This document shows positions 43,298 to 51,264 of a stretch of DNA of 64,000 nucleotides, piece by piece. The stretch's first letter is position 1; each line of letters begins with the position of its first letter. Source of the DNA: Oscillospiraceae bacterium (GTDB lineage: Bacteria; Bacillota; Clostridia; Oscillospirales; Ruminococcaceae); contig JAGZUF010000006.1 of the NCBI GenBank assembly GCA_018380115.1, positions 62,001 through 126,000 of the forward strand, in the 5' to 3' direction. A program made the translations under genes and the position numbers. The notes under the pieces were generated by a model, which was not told the origin of the DNA, did not search any database, and saw only the letters and a list, made by a program, of their open reading frames with translations.

Positions 43298-43629
43298 GCA
43301 GGCCGCCGAAAGCAGCCCCCCTTTTTTATAAAACCTTTTGAAAAGCCCCTCCCGGCGCAAACCAGGAGGGGCTTTTTATTACCTTCGGAAACCAGCGTCA
43401 GGGCCGGCAGCGGTGCCTCTATAAAAGGCTTCCGCTCCCGGCAGCGAGCACGGGCTGGCCAACTGCCTGAAAGCAGGAAAGCTTGCGCCGGGGCTGTAAA
43501 CCTTCCCTTCCCAAGCTGAAATGGAAAGAAATTTCAGTGCATTTTGAGATGTTGCACAGCAATATACCCTTTTCCTTTGTGCGTACCACGCTTTTTACAT
43601 GTGGATTTTGTTCCATTTTACACCCACCG
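43298..43629. other. intergenic region with terminator, no gene recognised
   Basis: Beyond the degV terminator this 332-base stretch holds GC-rich inverted repeats near 43380-43500 and an A/T-rich half near 43510-43620. A 65-codon minus-strand frame (43419-43616) lacks a convincing ribosome binding site and has biased, low-information content, so I did not call it. Confidence 0.4.
43341..43380 (+). terminator. intrinsic terminator of degV
   Basis: AAAGCCCCTCC pairs with GGAGGGGCTTT over a 12-base loop and is followed by TTATT. Confidence 0.8.
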
Positions 43630-45237
43630 TCATTGAAGGCTCAGACCCATCAGATATTCCTTGGCGGGCAGGATATCGCCCGCGGCCATGGAAAAACAGC
43701 GCACGCCAAGGCGGGCATAACTCTCCGCCATACTGGGCTGCGCTGCACTGTCGCAGCACAGCACCGTCTGGATGTTGGCCTTCTTCGCGGCCTCCAGCAC
43801 CATGCCCACCAATTGCTGCACAGCCTGAGAGGTGACGGAAAAATACGGCTGCACATCGGCCTGTGTCCTGTCTGCCGCATGGGTATACTGCGCCAGATTT
43901 GCGAGGTCCACACAGAAAAATGCCGCCTTCTGAGCCAGTTCGCGCGCACACAGCGCCGCGGCAGGCGTTTCTATCACCACGCCTACCGGTACATTTTCGT
44001 TAAACATGCGTCTGGCCTCGCGCAGGCTGCGTTTTGTCTCGTACATGATATCCAGCGCTCGCTCCATTTCCTCCCGCGAGGACACCATGGGCAGCGCCAC
44101 GCGCAGGCTGCCGGCCACACCCGCGCGCAGTAGCGCCGCAAACTGACTGCGCAGCAGCTGGGGGTGCGCCAGGCTGTAGCGCACGCCGCGCAGGCCAAGG
44201 GCAGGATTTTTTTCCGGCTGTGCCTCAAAGCCCGGCGGCTGCTTGTCGGTGCTGAGGTCGTACGTGGCAATGGTGACCGGCTTTCCCTTTGCGTTTACAA
44301 GGCACTGGGAGTAAAAGCGCACCTGTGCATCCTCGCCAGCTTCGCTTTGCGCCAGAAGCTGATATTCGCTTTGCAGGAGGCCTATGCCCTCTGCCCCCTC
44401 TTCTACGGCCTGCACCACGCCGCTTGGCGTGGCGCAGCTGGCCATCAGGGTGATGCGTGTGCCATCGCGTGTGACGCACATGGCCTCGCGCAGCTTTTCC
44501 TTCGTGATGCTGCGGCGGCGCGAGAGCCTGATGCTGTGGGAAAAGCGCGCCTTAGTGCCTTCATCCGGGTCCAGATACGCTTCGCCGCCGTTTCCGTCCA
44601 ACGCGGCCAGGCGGCCGTCGCACGTCTCCAGAAAATCCTCGCCCGCCATCACCACCGCAGGGATGCCCATGGTGCGGGCAAGCTGGGCCGCATGCGCATT
44701 CACAGAGCCCTGCGCTGTGATAAAGCCCAGAATAAGGCTGCGGTCCAGCAGGAAAATATCGGTGGGATATATCTCATGCGCTGCAATGATGGCCGGGCCC
44801 GAAAGCTGCAAAATTTGCCGCGGGCTGTCATCCAGCGCCTCCACCACACGATAACATGCGTCCAGCACATCACAGGCGCGCTCGCGCATGTAATCGTTAT
44901 CCAGCGCGCGGATGCGCCCGGCAAAAATGCCTGCCGCGCGCTCTACCGCCGCAGCCGCCCCGGCACCCGCCTTGATATATCGTTCTATCTCTTCGCGCAG
45001 GCCCTCATCATCCAGCATCATGCGCTGGGCCGCCAAAATATCTTTCTGCGTACTGTCTGCCCTTTTTTCCATTTCCTTCAGCTGGGTGCGCGCCGCCTCG
45101 GCAGCTGCACAGAAGCTTTCATATTCCTGTGCCGGGCTCATCACCACACGCCCAAGGCCCGTCTGGATATGGCGAAGCCGGCGCACCGTACCCACCGCAA
45201 GGCCGGCGGAAGCCGCTATCCCTCTCACAAGTTCCAT
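43630..45237 (-). CDS. Degenerate Enzyme I paralogue (PEP-utilising enzyme-like)
   Basis: The 535-aa product aligns with Enzyme I from end to end but has lost key residues. The phospho-His region reads TAQGSVNAHAAQLARTMGIPAV: the His is kept but the GGxTSH context is gone. LLRTEFLY has become LLQSEYQLL, RTLDIGGDK has become ATYDLSTDK, and SIGTNDL has become VDLANL. PEP binding and catalysis are therefore doubtful. The start at 45237 (MELVRGIAASAG) follows AAGGGGG. It is a single-gene unit, far from the intact ptsI at 19335. Confidence 0.8.
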   Translation of the reverse strand: MELVRGIAASAGLAVGTVRRLRHIQTGLGRVVMSPAQEYESFCAAAEAARTQLKEMEKRADSTQKDILAAQRMMLDDEGLREEIERYIKAGAGAAAAVERAAGIFAGRIRALDNDYMRERACDVLDACYRVVEALDDSPRQILQLSGPAIIAAHEIYPTDIFLLDRSLILGFITAQGSVNAHAAQLARTMGIPAVVMAGEDFLETCDGRLAALDGNGGEAYLDPDEGTKARFSHSIRLSRRRSITKEKLREAMCVTRDGTRITLMASCATPSGVVQAVEEGAEGIGLLQSEYQLLAQSEAGEDAQVRFYSQCLVNAKGKPVTIATYDLSTDKQPPGFEAQPEKNPALGLRGVRYSLAHPQLLRSQFAALLRAGVAGSLRVALPMVSSREEMERALDIMYETKRSLREARRMFNENVPVGVVIETPAAALCARELAQKAAFFCVDLANLAQYTHAADRTQADVQPYFSVTSQAVQQLVGMVLEAAKKANIQTVLCCDSAAQPSMAESYARLGVRCFSMAAGDILPAKEYLMGLSLQ

Positions 45238-45443
45238 GCCCCAGGCCCCCTTTTCCGCTGTGTGATATATATGCCCGCGGCTGGCGGATGTATGCCCGCG
45301 CAGCATTTTCACATTTTGCACCAGCCCGCCTTCTTTGAGGCTATTATAGCACATCTTTTCCCCCACGGAACCCCTTTTCTGCGCCAGCACGCCCCCATGC
45401 GCCGCATTCCCCCGCGCCGGAGGCCGGGGCTCAGCTTTTTCCG

Positions 45444-45472
45444 TTGACGCCGGCACGCCTTTTTGCTATAAT
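45444..45472 (+). promoter_or_regulatory. predicted promoter of the tRNA-Ser gene
   Basis: TTGACG at 45444-45449, a 17-base spacer and TATAAT at 45467-45472 precede the tRNA by 32 bases. Confidence 0.75.
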
Positions 45473-45504
45473 AAATGAGCACCGCGTGTAGCAGTGCCTT
45501 ATAT

Positions 45505-45593
45505 GCAGCGGTATCGAAGCGGTCATAACGGGGCTGACTCGAAATCAGTTTGTGGGAAACCACACGAGGGTTCGAATCCCTCCCGCTGCGCCA
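45505..45593 (+). tRNA. tRNA-Ser (anticodon CGA)
   Basis: The acceptor stem GCAGCGG pairs perfectly with CCGCTGC, and CCA is encoded. The anticodon stem-loop GCTGA-CTCGAAA-TCAGT gives anticodon CGA, reading UCG. The long variable arm (TGTGGGAAACCACA) and the T arm with GGTTCGAATCC are typical of a class II serine tRNA. It is the only tRNA in the window. Confidence 0.95.
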
Positions 45594-45621
45594 TATAAAC
45601 AAAGGTCGAAATTTGGCTCTC

Positions 45622-45655
45622 AAAAAAGAGGCCGCCAAATGCCGGCCTCTTTTTT
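45622..45655 (+). terminator. intrinsic terminator of the tRNA-Ser transcript
   Basis: AAAGAGGCCG pairs with CGGCCTCTTT and is followed by TTTTT. Confidence 0.8.
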
Positions 45656-45948
45656 ATACCACAAACACAGTACAAAGGCTTCTTTTCACGGCTTGTCATC
45701 CTTTACCAAAAGGGTGGCTCAAAAAGAAAAAAACCGGAAAATCCTTCTGCCAAAATAGCTGCAAAGCCTTTTTTGAACCCGGAGGTCCCATTTTCAACAG
45801 ATATCTTTTTTGCAGCGTATATCCAGAAAAGGACAAGCCTTAGTTATGGCCTGCCTTTTTTGCAATATGTATGCAGAAGCGGGCCTCTGCCCTAATTCAG
45901 GCCGGAAGCACGCTTTTCAACACCGGATGCCGCAGCCGCAAATTTCCG

Positions 45949-45977
45949 TTGATTTTGCAGGCAAAAGCGGATATAAT
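45949..45977 (+). promoter_or_regulatory. predicted promoter of eno
   Basis: TTGATT at 45949-45954, a 17-base spacer and TATAAT at 45972-45977 lie 78 bases upstream of eno. The rest of the 460-base gap after the tRNA (45656-45948) holds no recognisable feature. Confidence 0.6.
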
Positions 45978-46054
45978 CAAGTGAGTAAGTTGCAACTAAC
46001 CGTTTTACAAAACATTTCCCTTGTTAGGTTTCAACTGGAAAGGAGACTGATAAT

Positions 46055-47350
46055 ATGGCAGATTTAAAAATCGCAAAGGTAATAGGCAGAGAGATTCTCG
46101 ACTCCAGAGGCAACCCCACCGTAGAGGCTGAGGTCACGCTGGCAGACGGCACCACAGGCCGCGGCATGGCGCCCAGCGGTGCATCCACCGGCGAGTTTGA
46201 GGCTCTGGAACTGCGCGATGGCGACAAAGGCCGTTATCTGGGCAAGGGTGTGACGAAGGCTGTAAACAATATCAACACGGCTATCTGCAGCGCCATTACC
46301 GGTATGGATGCCCGCGACATCTATGCCGTGGACGGCGCCATGCTCCGTGCAGACGGCACAAAAGATAAATCAAACCTCGGTGCAAACGCCATTCTGGCAG
46401 TTTCCATTGCCTGTGCCAGGGCTGCGGCGGCTGCGCAGGGCGTGCCTCTGTACCGCTTTCTGGGCGGCATTTCCGGCAACCGCCTGCCTGTGCCCATGAT
46501 GAATATTCTGAATGGCGGCGCGCATGCCGCCAACACGGTGGACGTGCAGGAATTCATGATCATGCCCGTGGGCGCCTCAAGCTTTCGGGAGGCCCTGCGC
46601 TGGTGTGCAGAGGTGTTTCACGCACTTCAGGCGCTTTTGAAAGAAAAGGGCCTTGCCACTTCTGTGGGCGATGAAGGCGGCTTTGCGCCCAACCTTGCCA
46701 GCGATGAAGAAGCCATTCAGTATATCCTCACAGCCGTGGAAAAAGCAGGCTACAAGCCCGGCACAGATTTTATGCTCGCCATGGACGCCGCCAGCAGCGA
46801 ATGGAAAAGCGGGAAAAAGGGCGAGTATATGCTGCCCAAGGCAGGGACACGCTTCACCTCCGAAGAGCTGATTGCGCATTGGAGGGCTCTTGTGGAAAAA
46901 TACCCCATCATTTCAATTGAAGATGCGCTGGATGAGGAAGACTGGGAGGGCTGGCAGCGCCTGACGCAGGAGCTTGGCGGCAAAGTGCAGCTTGTGGGCG
47001 ACGATTTGTTTGTCACCAACACGGTGCGCCTGAAAAAGGGCATCGATAACGGCTGCGGCAATGCGATTCTCATCAAGCTGAACCAGATAGGCTCGGTGTC
47101 TGAAACGCTGGAGGCCATTAAAATGGCGCACAAGGCCGGATATACGGCTATTTCTTCGCACCGCTCCGGTGAAACGGAAGACACCACCATCGCAGACCTC
47201 GCTGTGGCACTGAACACCTGCCAGATAAAAACAGGCGCGCCAAGCCGCACCGAACGCGTGGCAAAGTACAACCAGCTTCTCCGCATTGAGGAAGAGCTGG
47301 GCGCTGCCGCGGTATACCCCGGCATGGGTGCGTTCAATGTAAAGCGCTGA
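46055..47350 (+). CDS. eno: Enolase
   Basis: Converts 2-phosphoglycerate to PEP in glycolysis. The 431-aa product is full length. Signatures are REILDSRGNPTVEAEV, GAPSGASTGEFEA in the form MAPSGASTGE, VGDEGGFAPN, the metal site SIEDALDEEDW, VGDDLFVTN and ISSHRSGETEDTTIADLAV. The start follows AAAGGAGA. The PEP produced is also the donor for the PTS encoded elsewhere in the window. Confidence 0.97.
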   Translation: MADLKIAKVIGREILDSRGNPTVEAEVTLADGTTGRGMAPSGASTGEFEALELRDGDKGRYLGKGVTKAVNNINTAICSAITGMDARDIYAVDGAMLRADGTKDKSNLGANAILAVSIACARAAAAAQGVPLYRFLGGISGNRLPVPMMNILNGGAHAANTVDVQEFMIMPVGASSFREALRWCAEVFHALQALLKEKGLATSVGDEGGFAPNLASDEEAIQYILTAVEKAGYKPGTDFMLAMDAASSEWKSGKKGEYMLPKAGTRFTSEELIAHWRALVEKYPIISIEDALDEEDWEGWQRLTQELGGKVQLVGDDLFVTNTVRLKKGIDNGCGNAILIKLNQIGSVSETLEAIKMAHKAGYTAISSHRSGETEDTTIADLAVALNTCQIKTGAPSRTERVAKYNQLLRIEEELGAAAVYPGMGAFNVKR

Positions 47351-47380
47351 CGTCCCGTCTTCTTTCACGGCTCCTTTTCT

Positions 47381-47409
47381 GGGCCCGGCAAGCATGCCGG
47401 GCCCTTTTC
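47381..47409 (+). terminator. intrinsic terminator of eno
   Basis: GGGCCCGGCA pairs with TGCCGGGCCC over an AGCA loop and is followed by TTTTCC. Confidence 0.75.
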
Positions 47410-47546
47410 CTTCGCCTGCATGCGGCACCGCTTGCGCGGCACAGAGCCGGTGCGCTACAATAAAGAGACGCGAAAAGGCCGAATCCTGCCGTTCCGCTGC
47501 CCGCTGCGGCTCATTTTATTCCATAAAAATCATCTGTAACAGCAGC

Positions 47547-47559
47547 GCAACCCAAAGTT
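47547..47559. repeat. attL core repeat
   Basis: GCAACCCAAAGTT, identical to the copy at 58364-58376. It lies between the eno terminator and the element, so the insertion site was the intergenic region downstream of eno. Confidence 0.7.
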
Positions 47560-47640
47560 ATTGGCTTATTGTTTCCTGCGTGGAATCCAGTAGAACAGCG
47601 CGCAAAAAACCGCGTAGAATCGACAATTTGAGTTTCTATC

Positions 47641-47670
47641 ATGGAACCGCATGGAACTGGATGGAACCGG
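47641..47670 (+). repeat. three tandem 10-bp repeats
   Basis: Three back-to-back copies of ATGGAACYGS (ATGGAACCGC, ATGGAACTGG, ATGGAACCGG) lie beside the arm repeat. Related GTAGAA motifs occur just to the left. They are good candidates for Xis or integrase binding sites. Confidence 0.5.
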
Positions 47671-47671
47671 C

Positions 47672-47695
47672 TAAAGGGAAAAAATAAGGGAAAAC
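47672..47695 (+). repeat. left arm-type repeat of the integrase
   Basis: A 24-base segment with two AAGGGAAAA units, matching 58272-58295 at 23 of 24 positions and in the same orientation. Paired direct repeats inside both ends are typical arm-binding sites of tyrosine integrases. Confidence 0.6.
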
Positions 47696-47842
47696 TTTTG
47701 CCCCCGCCGAAGCCCATAGAAGGGGCAAAGCGGGGGCTTGATATTCCCCAAGATAGCCGAAAGCCCCTGCCTACAGGGCAGGGGCTTTCATGCCGGACAG
47801 GAGGAAGCACCCCCGCCAGCCTCGCGCGGCCTTTGGGGGATG

Positions 47843-47876
47843 GGCAGGGGCCGGGGAAAAAGCCGGCCCCTTTTTT
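47843..47876 (+). terminator. plus-strand terminator at the left end of the element
   Basis: GGGGCCGG pairs with CCGGCCCC around a GGAAAAAG loop and is followed by TTTTTTAT. It points away from the chromosome, and so would block readthrough from eno into the element. Confidence 0.65.
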
Positions 47877-48408
47877 ATAGAGAGTTGAACCACTCGGAAA
47901 ACAGCGCGCGCGGCTCCAAAGATGGAGGGTGTGCAATTTCTCCGCTGTCTTTGATAGCCGGGTAACCCATCAATCCAAATGCTCCGGGGTCGGCCTGACG
48001 GGCCGCCGCAAAAAATTCATCAAAGCCGATAATTTTGCCCTCCTGAACGGGCAAGTTCTTCGCCCTTAATTCGGCTTCGAACGTTTTTCGCGCCGCATTG
48101 CTGGAAAACTCAATTTCGGCCATCGCTGCACGGGCTGCGTTCTGGAACTCAAATTCCCGCTGCATTCCGTCCAGCTTCTCGGCGGCGGTACGTTCTGCCG
48201 CTTCGGCTTTCGCCTTGTACTCGGTGTCAAGCTCGCCCAGTTTGGCGGTTGCCTCGGAATATTTCTCGGCGGCGGCGTCACGTTCGGCGGTCAGTGTGGC
48301 AATCTGCTGCTTGTGGCGTTCAATGTCTGCGCCGTGCAGTTTCATAAGCTGGTCTATCTGCTCATCGGTAATGTCTGGTATAATGCTTTTCAATTCGTCC
48401 TTTTTCAC
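47875..48408 (-). CDS. Phage scaffolding protein, Gp20-like
   Basis: The 177-aa protein resembles phage minor structural/scaffold protein GP20. It starts VKKDELKSIIPDITDEQI and LHGADIERHKQQI, continues as a long heptad-rich coiled coil (about 25-110), and ends in the conserved pattern AKNLPVQEGKIIGFDEF with ADPGAFG. Scaffolds of this type guide capsid assembly and are removed before packaging. The start is GTG at 48408, seven bases after AAAGGAGG. No capsid or portal gene accompanies it here, so it probably acts on another phage's capsid (inference). Confidence 0.75.
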   Translation of the reverse strand: MKKDELKSIIPDITDEQIDQLMKLHGADIERHKQQIATLTAERDAAAEKYSEATAKLGELDTEYKAKAEAAERTAAEKLDGMQREFEFQNAARAAMAEIEFSSNAARKTFEAELRAKNLPVQEGKIIGFDEFFAAARQADPGAFGLMGYPAIKDSGEIAHPPSLEPRALFSEWFNSL

Positions 48409-48502
48409 TGTATAGCCTCCTTTCAAAAAATCCCCGTGTGTAAATCGGCGCTGACGGCTGCGGGGGCGCCGCGCTGGGGGGCGGGGGAAGGCCCCCCTAC
48501 CC

Positions 48503-49069
48503 TCAAGCGGGAATAACATCATCAATTTTCATTTTGAACATTTCAATGAAGCCTTCCGTTGCGTGTCCAACCTCTGCGCTTGGCGTCGTAATTGTGCGGG
48601 CAAGGTCTGCTTGCAGCTCCTTCAAAGCATCCAGCCGGACCTTCTGCGGGCAGTCGTCAACCTTCATGCCATTTGCCGCGGCAGCGGATGCAATGGCGCG
48701 GTAAGTAAGCGCGTTATAGCCATACTTAACCAGCAGGCCGTACACTTCTTCTTGTGTTACATTGGTGCGGCCTCTAAGTACGTCTACAACGGCGGCGCAC
48801 TCCCTATCGGGGGCGGCATATAACTGTGCCTGTGCCTCTGCGGTCAGCGTGTCCATCACAGCAGCGGCCCGTGCGCGCAGCTCCGTGCACTTCCTGTCAA
48901 AGGCTTCCTTTGCATCGTTGCCGTACAGGTGGCCCGGCTCCGGGATTGTGTCGCCGCCTTTCATGGACTGCATAAAGGCAATGCGTGAAGTCTCGGACGC
49001 GGCTTTGTACTCGGCTGCAAAAGCATCAAGCACAGCTTTCAATTCTTTGTTTGCGGTGTAATTGTTCAT
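48503..49069 (-). CDS. hypothetical helical protein of the satellite
   Basis: The 188-aa product is mainly helical and has no membrane segment. I start it at 49069 (MNNYTANKEL) because of AAAGGA upstream. An ATG at 49111, overlapping the sigma-factor stop as ATGA, would add 14 Lys-rich residues and is a real alternative. It lies between the sigma factor and the scaffold gene, which suggests a late or morphogenetic role, but no homologue is recognised. Confidence 0.6.
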   Translation of the reverse strand: MNNYTANKELKAVLDAFAAEYKAASETSRIAFMQSMKGGDTIPEPGHLYGNDAKEAFDRKCTELRARAAAVMDTLTAEAQAQLYAAPDRECAAVVDVLRGRTNVTQEEVYGLLVKYGYNALTYRAIASAAAANGMKVDDCPQKVRLDALKELQADLARTITTPSAEVGHATEGFIEMFKMKIDDVIPA

Positions 49070-49107
49070 GTTTTTCTGTCCTTTCTTTTTTCTAATATTT
49101 GCGGTGT

Positions 49108-50022
49108 TCATTGGCCTGTCTGTCTTTGATCCTCACCCCCTCCCCATATCCCGAAATCAGCTTCAAAGCGGGCAAACTCGGCCATTAGGCGCCTATCTTC
49201 GGCCCGGCGCTGTTCGGCGGCTTTCCCTTCTGCCCACTCCGCCCAGCGTTCCGGCGCGCTGCCGCCCGTTTTCCATGCGCTGACACCCGTATGGCGGTAT
49301 GCCCGGCTTACTATCTCGGCGCGGAACTGCGCCAGCCGGCAGGAATTACGGCGGCGCATAGCCCGAAGCCCGGCCTGCTCCTGTGACTGAACACGCTGCT
49401 TTGATACGCCCATCACAGCGGCAAGCTGTGTATGTGTCATGCCTGAAAAATATCGCTGCCGAAGCACAGATGCAAGCCGGGGGGCTATGGCCCGCAAGCT
49501 ATCTTCAAGCGCCGCGTGAAGCTGCTCCGTCCAGATTTTTTCTTCCGCGTTTTCCATCTGGGCCGCCGCCCCGGCATCCGGCACAAGCTCGGCCCGCGTG
49601 GCGCTCTCTGCGTCCTCGGCGTCTATGGGGGCGTCAAGGCTGCATGCGCGGCAAAGCGGCTCCTGCTTCTGGCGTTCCGTCCGCAGGCCCACAAGGGCGC
49701 GGAACTCCTTGCGGAAGTGATAGGGGAAGTAGGTTGCGAACTTTACGCCCGCCTGCGGGTCATAGCCTTGGGCAGCGGCCAGAATGGCGGGAAAACTGAT
49801 CTGCTGCACGTCCTCCATGGTCACGCCCGCTGCCTCGGCCCGCTCCCTGTATGCGCTGTACAGCCGCCAGCCCAGCAGAGAGCACAAGCCCTGGTTCTGC
49901 TCCCACAGCTGCGCAGCGGCTCCGTTGTCCCCCGCTTTGACGCGGGCCGCCAGTTCTTCATTTGTGGGCGACGGTTCGCCATCTGTTCGCGGGTTTTCTC
50001 TTGCTTCGCTCTCGCTTTGCAT
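49108..50022 (-). CDS. Sigma-70-like RNA polymerase sigma factor of the satellite
   Basis: The 304-aa protein has a region 2-like segment (LWEQNQGLCSLLGWRL, EDVQQISFPAILAAAQGYDPQAGVKFATYFPYHFRKEFR) and a region 4 helix-turn-helix (RLASVLRQRYFSGMTHTQLAAVMGVSKQRVQSQEQ). A 60-residue linker and a charged C-terminal extension are extra. It resembles phage-borne sigma factors and could redirect host polymerase to satellite or helper late promoters. It precedes the 188-aa and scaffold genes in the same direction. Confidence 0.78.
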   Translation of the reverse strand: MQSESEARENPRTDGEPSPTNEELAARVKAGDNGAAAQLWEQNQGLCSLLGWRLYSAYRERAEAAGVTMEDVQQISFPAILAAAQGYDPQAGVKFATYFPYHFRKEFRALVGLRTERQKQEPLCRACSLDAPIDAEDAESATRAELVPDAGAAAQMENAEEKIWTEQLHAALEDSLRAIAPRLASVLRQRYFSGMTHTQLAAVMGVSKQRVQSQEQAGLRAMRRRNSCRLAQFRAEIVSRAYRHTGVSAWKTGGSAPERWAEWAEGKAAEQRRAEDRRLMAEFARFEADFGIWGGGEDQRQTGQ

Positions 50023-50100
50023 TGCGCTGCCCTCCCGTCTGGTGTATAATGGTTTCAGTGTTCAGGCCGTCCGGGAGGGCGGCTTTTTTACTGCAAAGGG

Positions 50101-50277
50101 CTATTCCCCGGCGATAATTCGCAGGCTACTGGCAATGTCCGTCACCGCGCAGCCGTGCAGCACGCGGCCGGGGTATACTTCAAGCCGTGTGCACCATGCG
50201 CAATGCTCGCCCCGGCAAAGCTCCTGCCCGCCCCTGCCGGACAGCAGCGGGCAATATTTTTCCTCTTGGCTTTCCAT
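50101..50277 (-). CDS. 58-aa cysteine-rich protein
   Basis: The start at 50277 has a perfect AAAGGAGGT site. The product has six cysteines, in CPLL, CRGEHCAWC and HGCAV, a pattern that could bind zinc or an iron-sulfur cluster. Such small Cys-rich proteins are common next to phage sigma or replication genes; the function is unknown. It lies 78 bases upstream of the sigma-factor gene. Confidence 0.6.
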   Translation of the reverse strand: MESQEEKYCPLLSGRGGQELCRGEHCAWCTRLEVYPGRVLHGCAVTDIASSLRIIAGE

Positions 50278-50402
50278 CGGTTTCCACCTCCTTTGCACAC
50301 GGGCGCCCCGCCCGTGTTTGCCGCCGCGGGCGGGGCCTGTGCCCGGTATCTGCCCCAGCATCGGGGCCTTGTATCTTGCCGGGTAAGCTGTTCTTTATGG
50401 GG

Positions 50403-50675
50403 TTACATCGGGGAACTTTTCAAAAATGCTCTAAAATCCTCTGCCCCGTAACCAGTATAGGGCTTCCCCTTATGGTGCCAGATGCAATCAAAGGCTTGGG
50501 CAACGCTCTTTGCCGTGTTCTCGCCGCGCCCCAAGACCAGAACGCCCTTCCCATCAAGGTAAAACAGAGAACACCCCCGAAAAATGGGAGATTGTGCGAC
50601 AGAAAGCGTTATCCCCTCGCGCTCTATGGTTTGCATGTTTTGGGCAGCCCTTGCAATTTCCTTTCGCTTGTTCAC
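50403..50675 (-). CDS. 90-aa hypothetical protein of the satellite
   Basis: GTG start at 50675 with GGAAGGGGG upstream, overlapping the stop of the 32-aa gene as GTGA. The sequence (FRGCSLFYLDGKGVLVLGRGENTAKSVAQAF) suggests a small alpha/beta protein. It has no signal peptide and no recognised domain. The overlap with the small membrane gene shows translational coupling. Confidence 0.55.
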   Translation of the reverse strand: MNKRKEIARAAQNMQTIEREGITLSVAQSPIFRGCSLFYLDGKGVLVLGRGENTAKSVAQAFDCIWHHKGKPYTGYGAEDFRAFLKSSPM

Positions 50676-50770
50676 TGCCGCGCCCCCTTCCTCTCGGCCA
50701 GCAGGCCCGCCGCTGTAAACGCTGCGCCCAAGGCAAACCCAAGGGCCAGCATTGCCAAATATGTACACAT
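50672..50770 (-). CDS. 32-aa membrane peptide
   Basis: The start at 50770 has GGAGG seven bases upstream. The product is one Ala/Leu-rich helix (MCTYLAMLALGFALG and on) followed by a basic end ERKGARQ. Its stop overlaps the GTG of the 90-aa gene. Coupling and the good ribosome binding site support it despite its size. Confidence 0.5.
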   Translation of the reverse strand: MCTYLAMLALGFALGAAFTAAGLLAERKGARQ

Positions 50771-50828
50771 TTGCAAAACCTCCATTTTCATGTTAAAGTG
50801 CAGGTGAAACGGGGCTTGTTATTCCGTC

Positions 50829-51056
50829 TCACTCTTGGCCGCTTCGGTGTTCCTGCACCGGGGCGGCTTCTTCTTTTTCACTGCGCTTTCGTACCCATTC
50901 GCGCAGGCCGTCACGAGAAACACGGGTGCGGGTGCCAAGCTTAAACGCCGGGAAGTCTGCCGCGTGCGTCAGCTCATACACTTTTTTGGGGCTTATGCCC
51001 AGTTCTTCCGCTGCTTCGTATACACTCATTGTGAGCCGCTGCACTCGTTCCGTCAC
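50829..51056 (-). CDS. Excisionase/AlpA-like helix-turn-helix protein
   Basis: The 75-aa product has the MerR-like HTH of excisionases: MSVYEAAEELGISPKKVYELTHAADFPAFKLG, then a wing and DGLREWVRKR. These proteins bind tyrosine-recombinase att arms or activate integrase expression. The start is a GTG at 51056, eight bases after GGGAGG, and lies three bases after the stop of the small frame upstream. Confidence 0.75.
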   Translation of the reverse strand: MTERVQRLTMSVYEAAEELGISPKKVYELTHAADFPAFKLGTRTRVSRDGLREWVRKRSEKEEAAPVQEHRSGQE

Positions 51057-51059
51057 CTT

Positions 51060-51176
51060 TTACGCCTCCCTTCTCTGCTTGGGATGAAAGATGCACCCAA
51101 CTGTGCCGGATGCTTCGTCCAAAATAATCACTTGCGCGCCGAGCTCCTGCGCTGTCGTTATCCAGCAGCCGCCCAT
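51060..51176 (-). CDS. small protein of 38 aa, possibly the 3' part of a frameshifted gene
   Basis: The frame ending at 51060 has protein-like content (TAQELGAQVIILDEASGTVG, FHPKQRREA) and its end carries the ribosome binding site of the Xis-like gene. Its own ATG at 51176 lacks a good site. A perfect AAAGGAG site serves an ATG at 51201 in another frame (MKEIICPLDGRLLD), which then overruns the Xis-like gene. Either two overlapping frames are used or one gene has been frameshifted near 51160-51180. Confidence 0.35.
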   Translation of the reverse strand: MGGCWITTAQELGAQVIILDEASGTVGCIFHPKQRREA

Positions 51177-51264
51177 CCAGCGGGCAGATAATTTCTTTCA
51201 TGCTTTTCTCCTTTCGTTTGATAGCCCCCAATAGGGGCGCTGCTCTCCGGTCACGTTTTGCCCT

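Larger units (their letters stand above)
47560..47874. other. left end of the element, no gene recognised
   Basis: This 315-base stretch holds tandem 10-bp repeats, a putative integrase arm site, the hairpin AAAGCCCCTGCC/GGGCAGGGGCTTT near 47762-47790 and a plus-strand terminator. The open plus-strand frame across it has no ribosome binding site. Confidence 0.5.

Noticed and set aside
43419..43616. 65-codon minus-strand frame after the Enzyme I paralogue
   Set aside because: No convincing ribosome binding site and no recognisable composition; kept only as part of an intergenic note.
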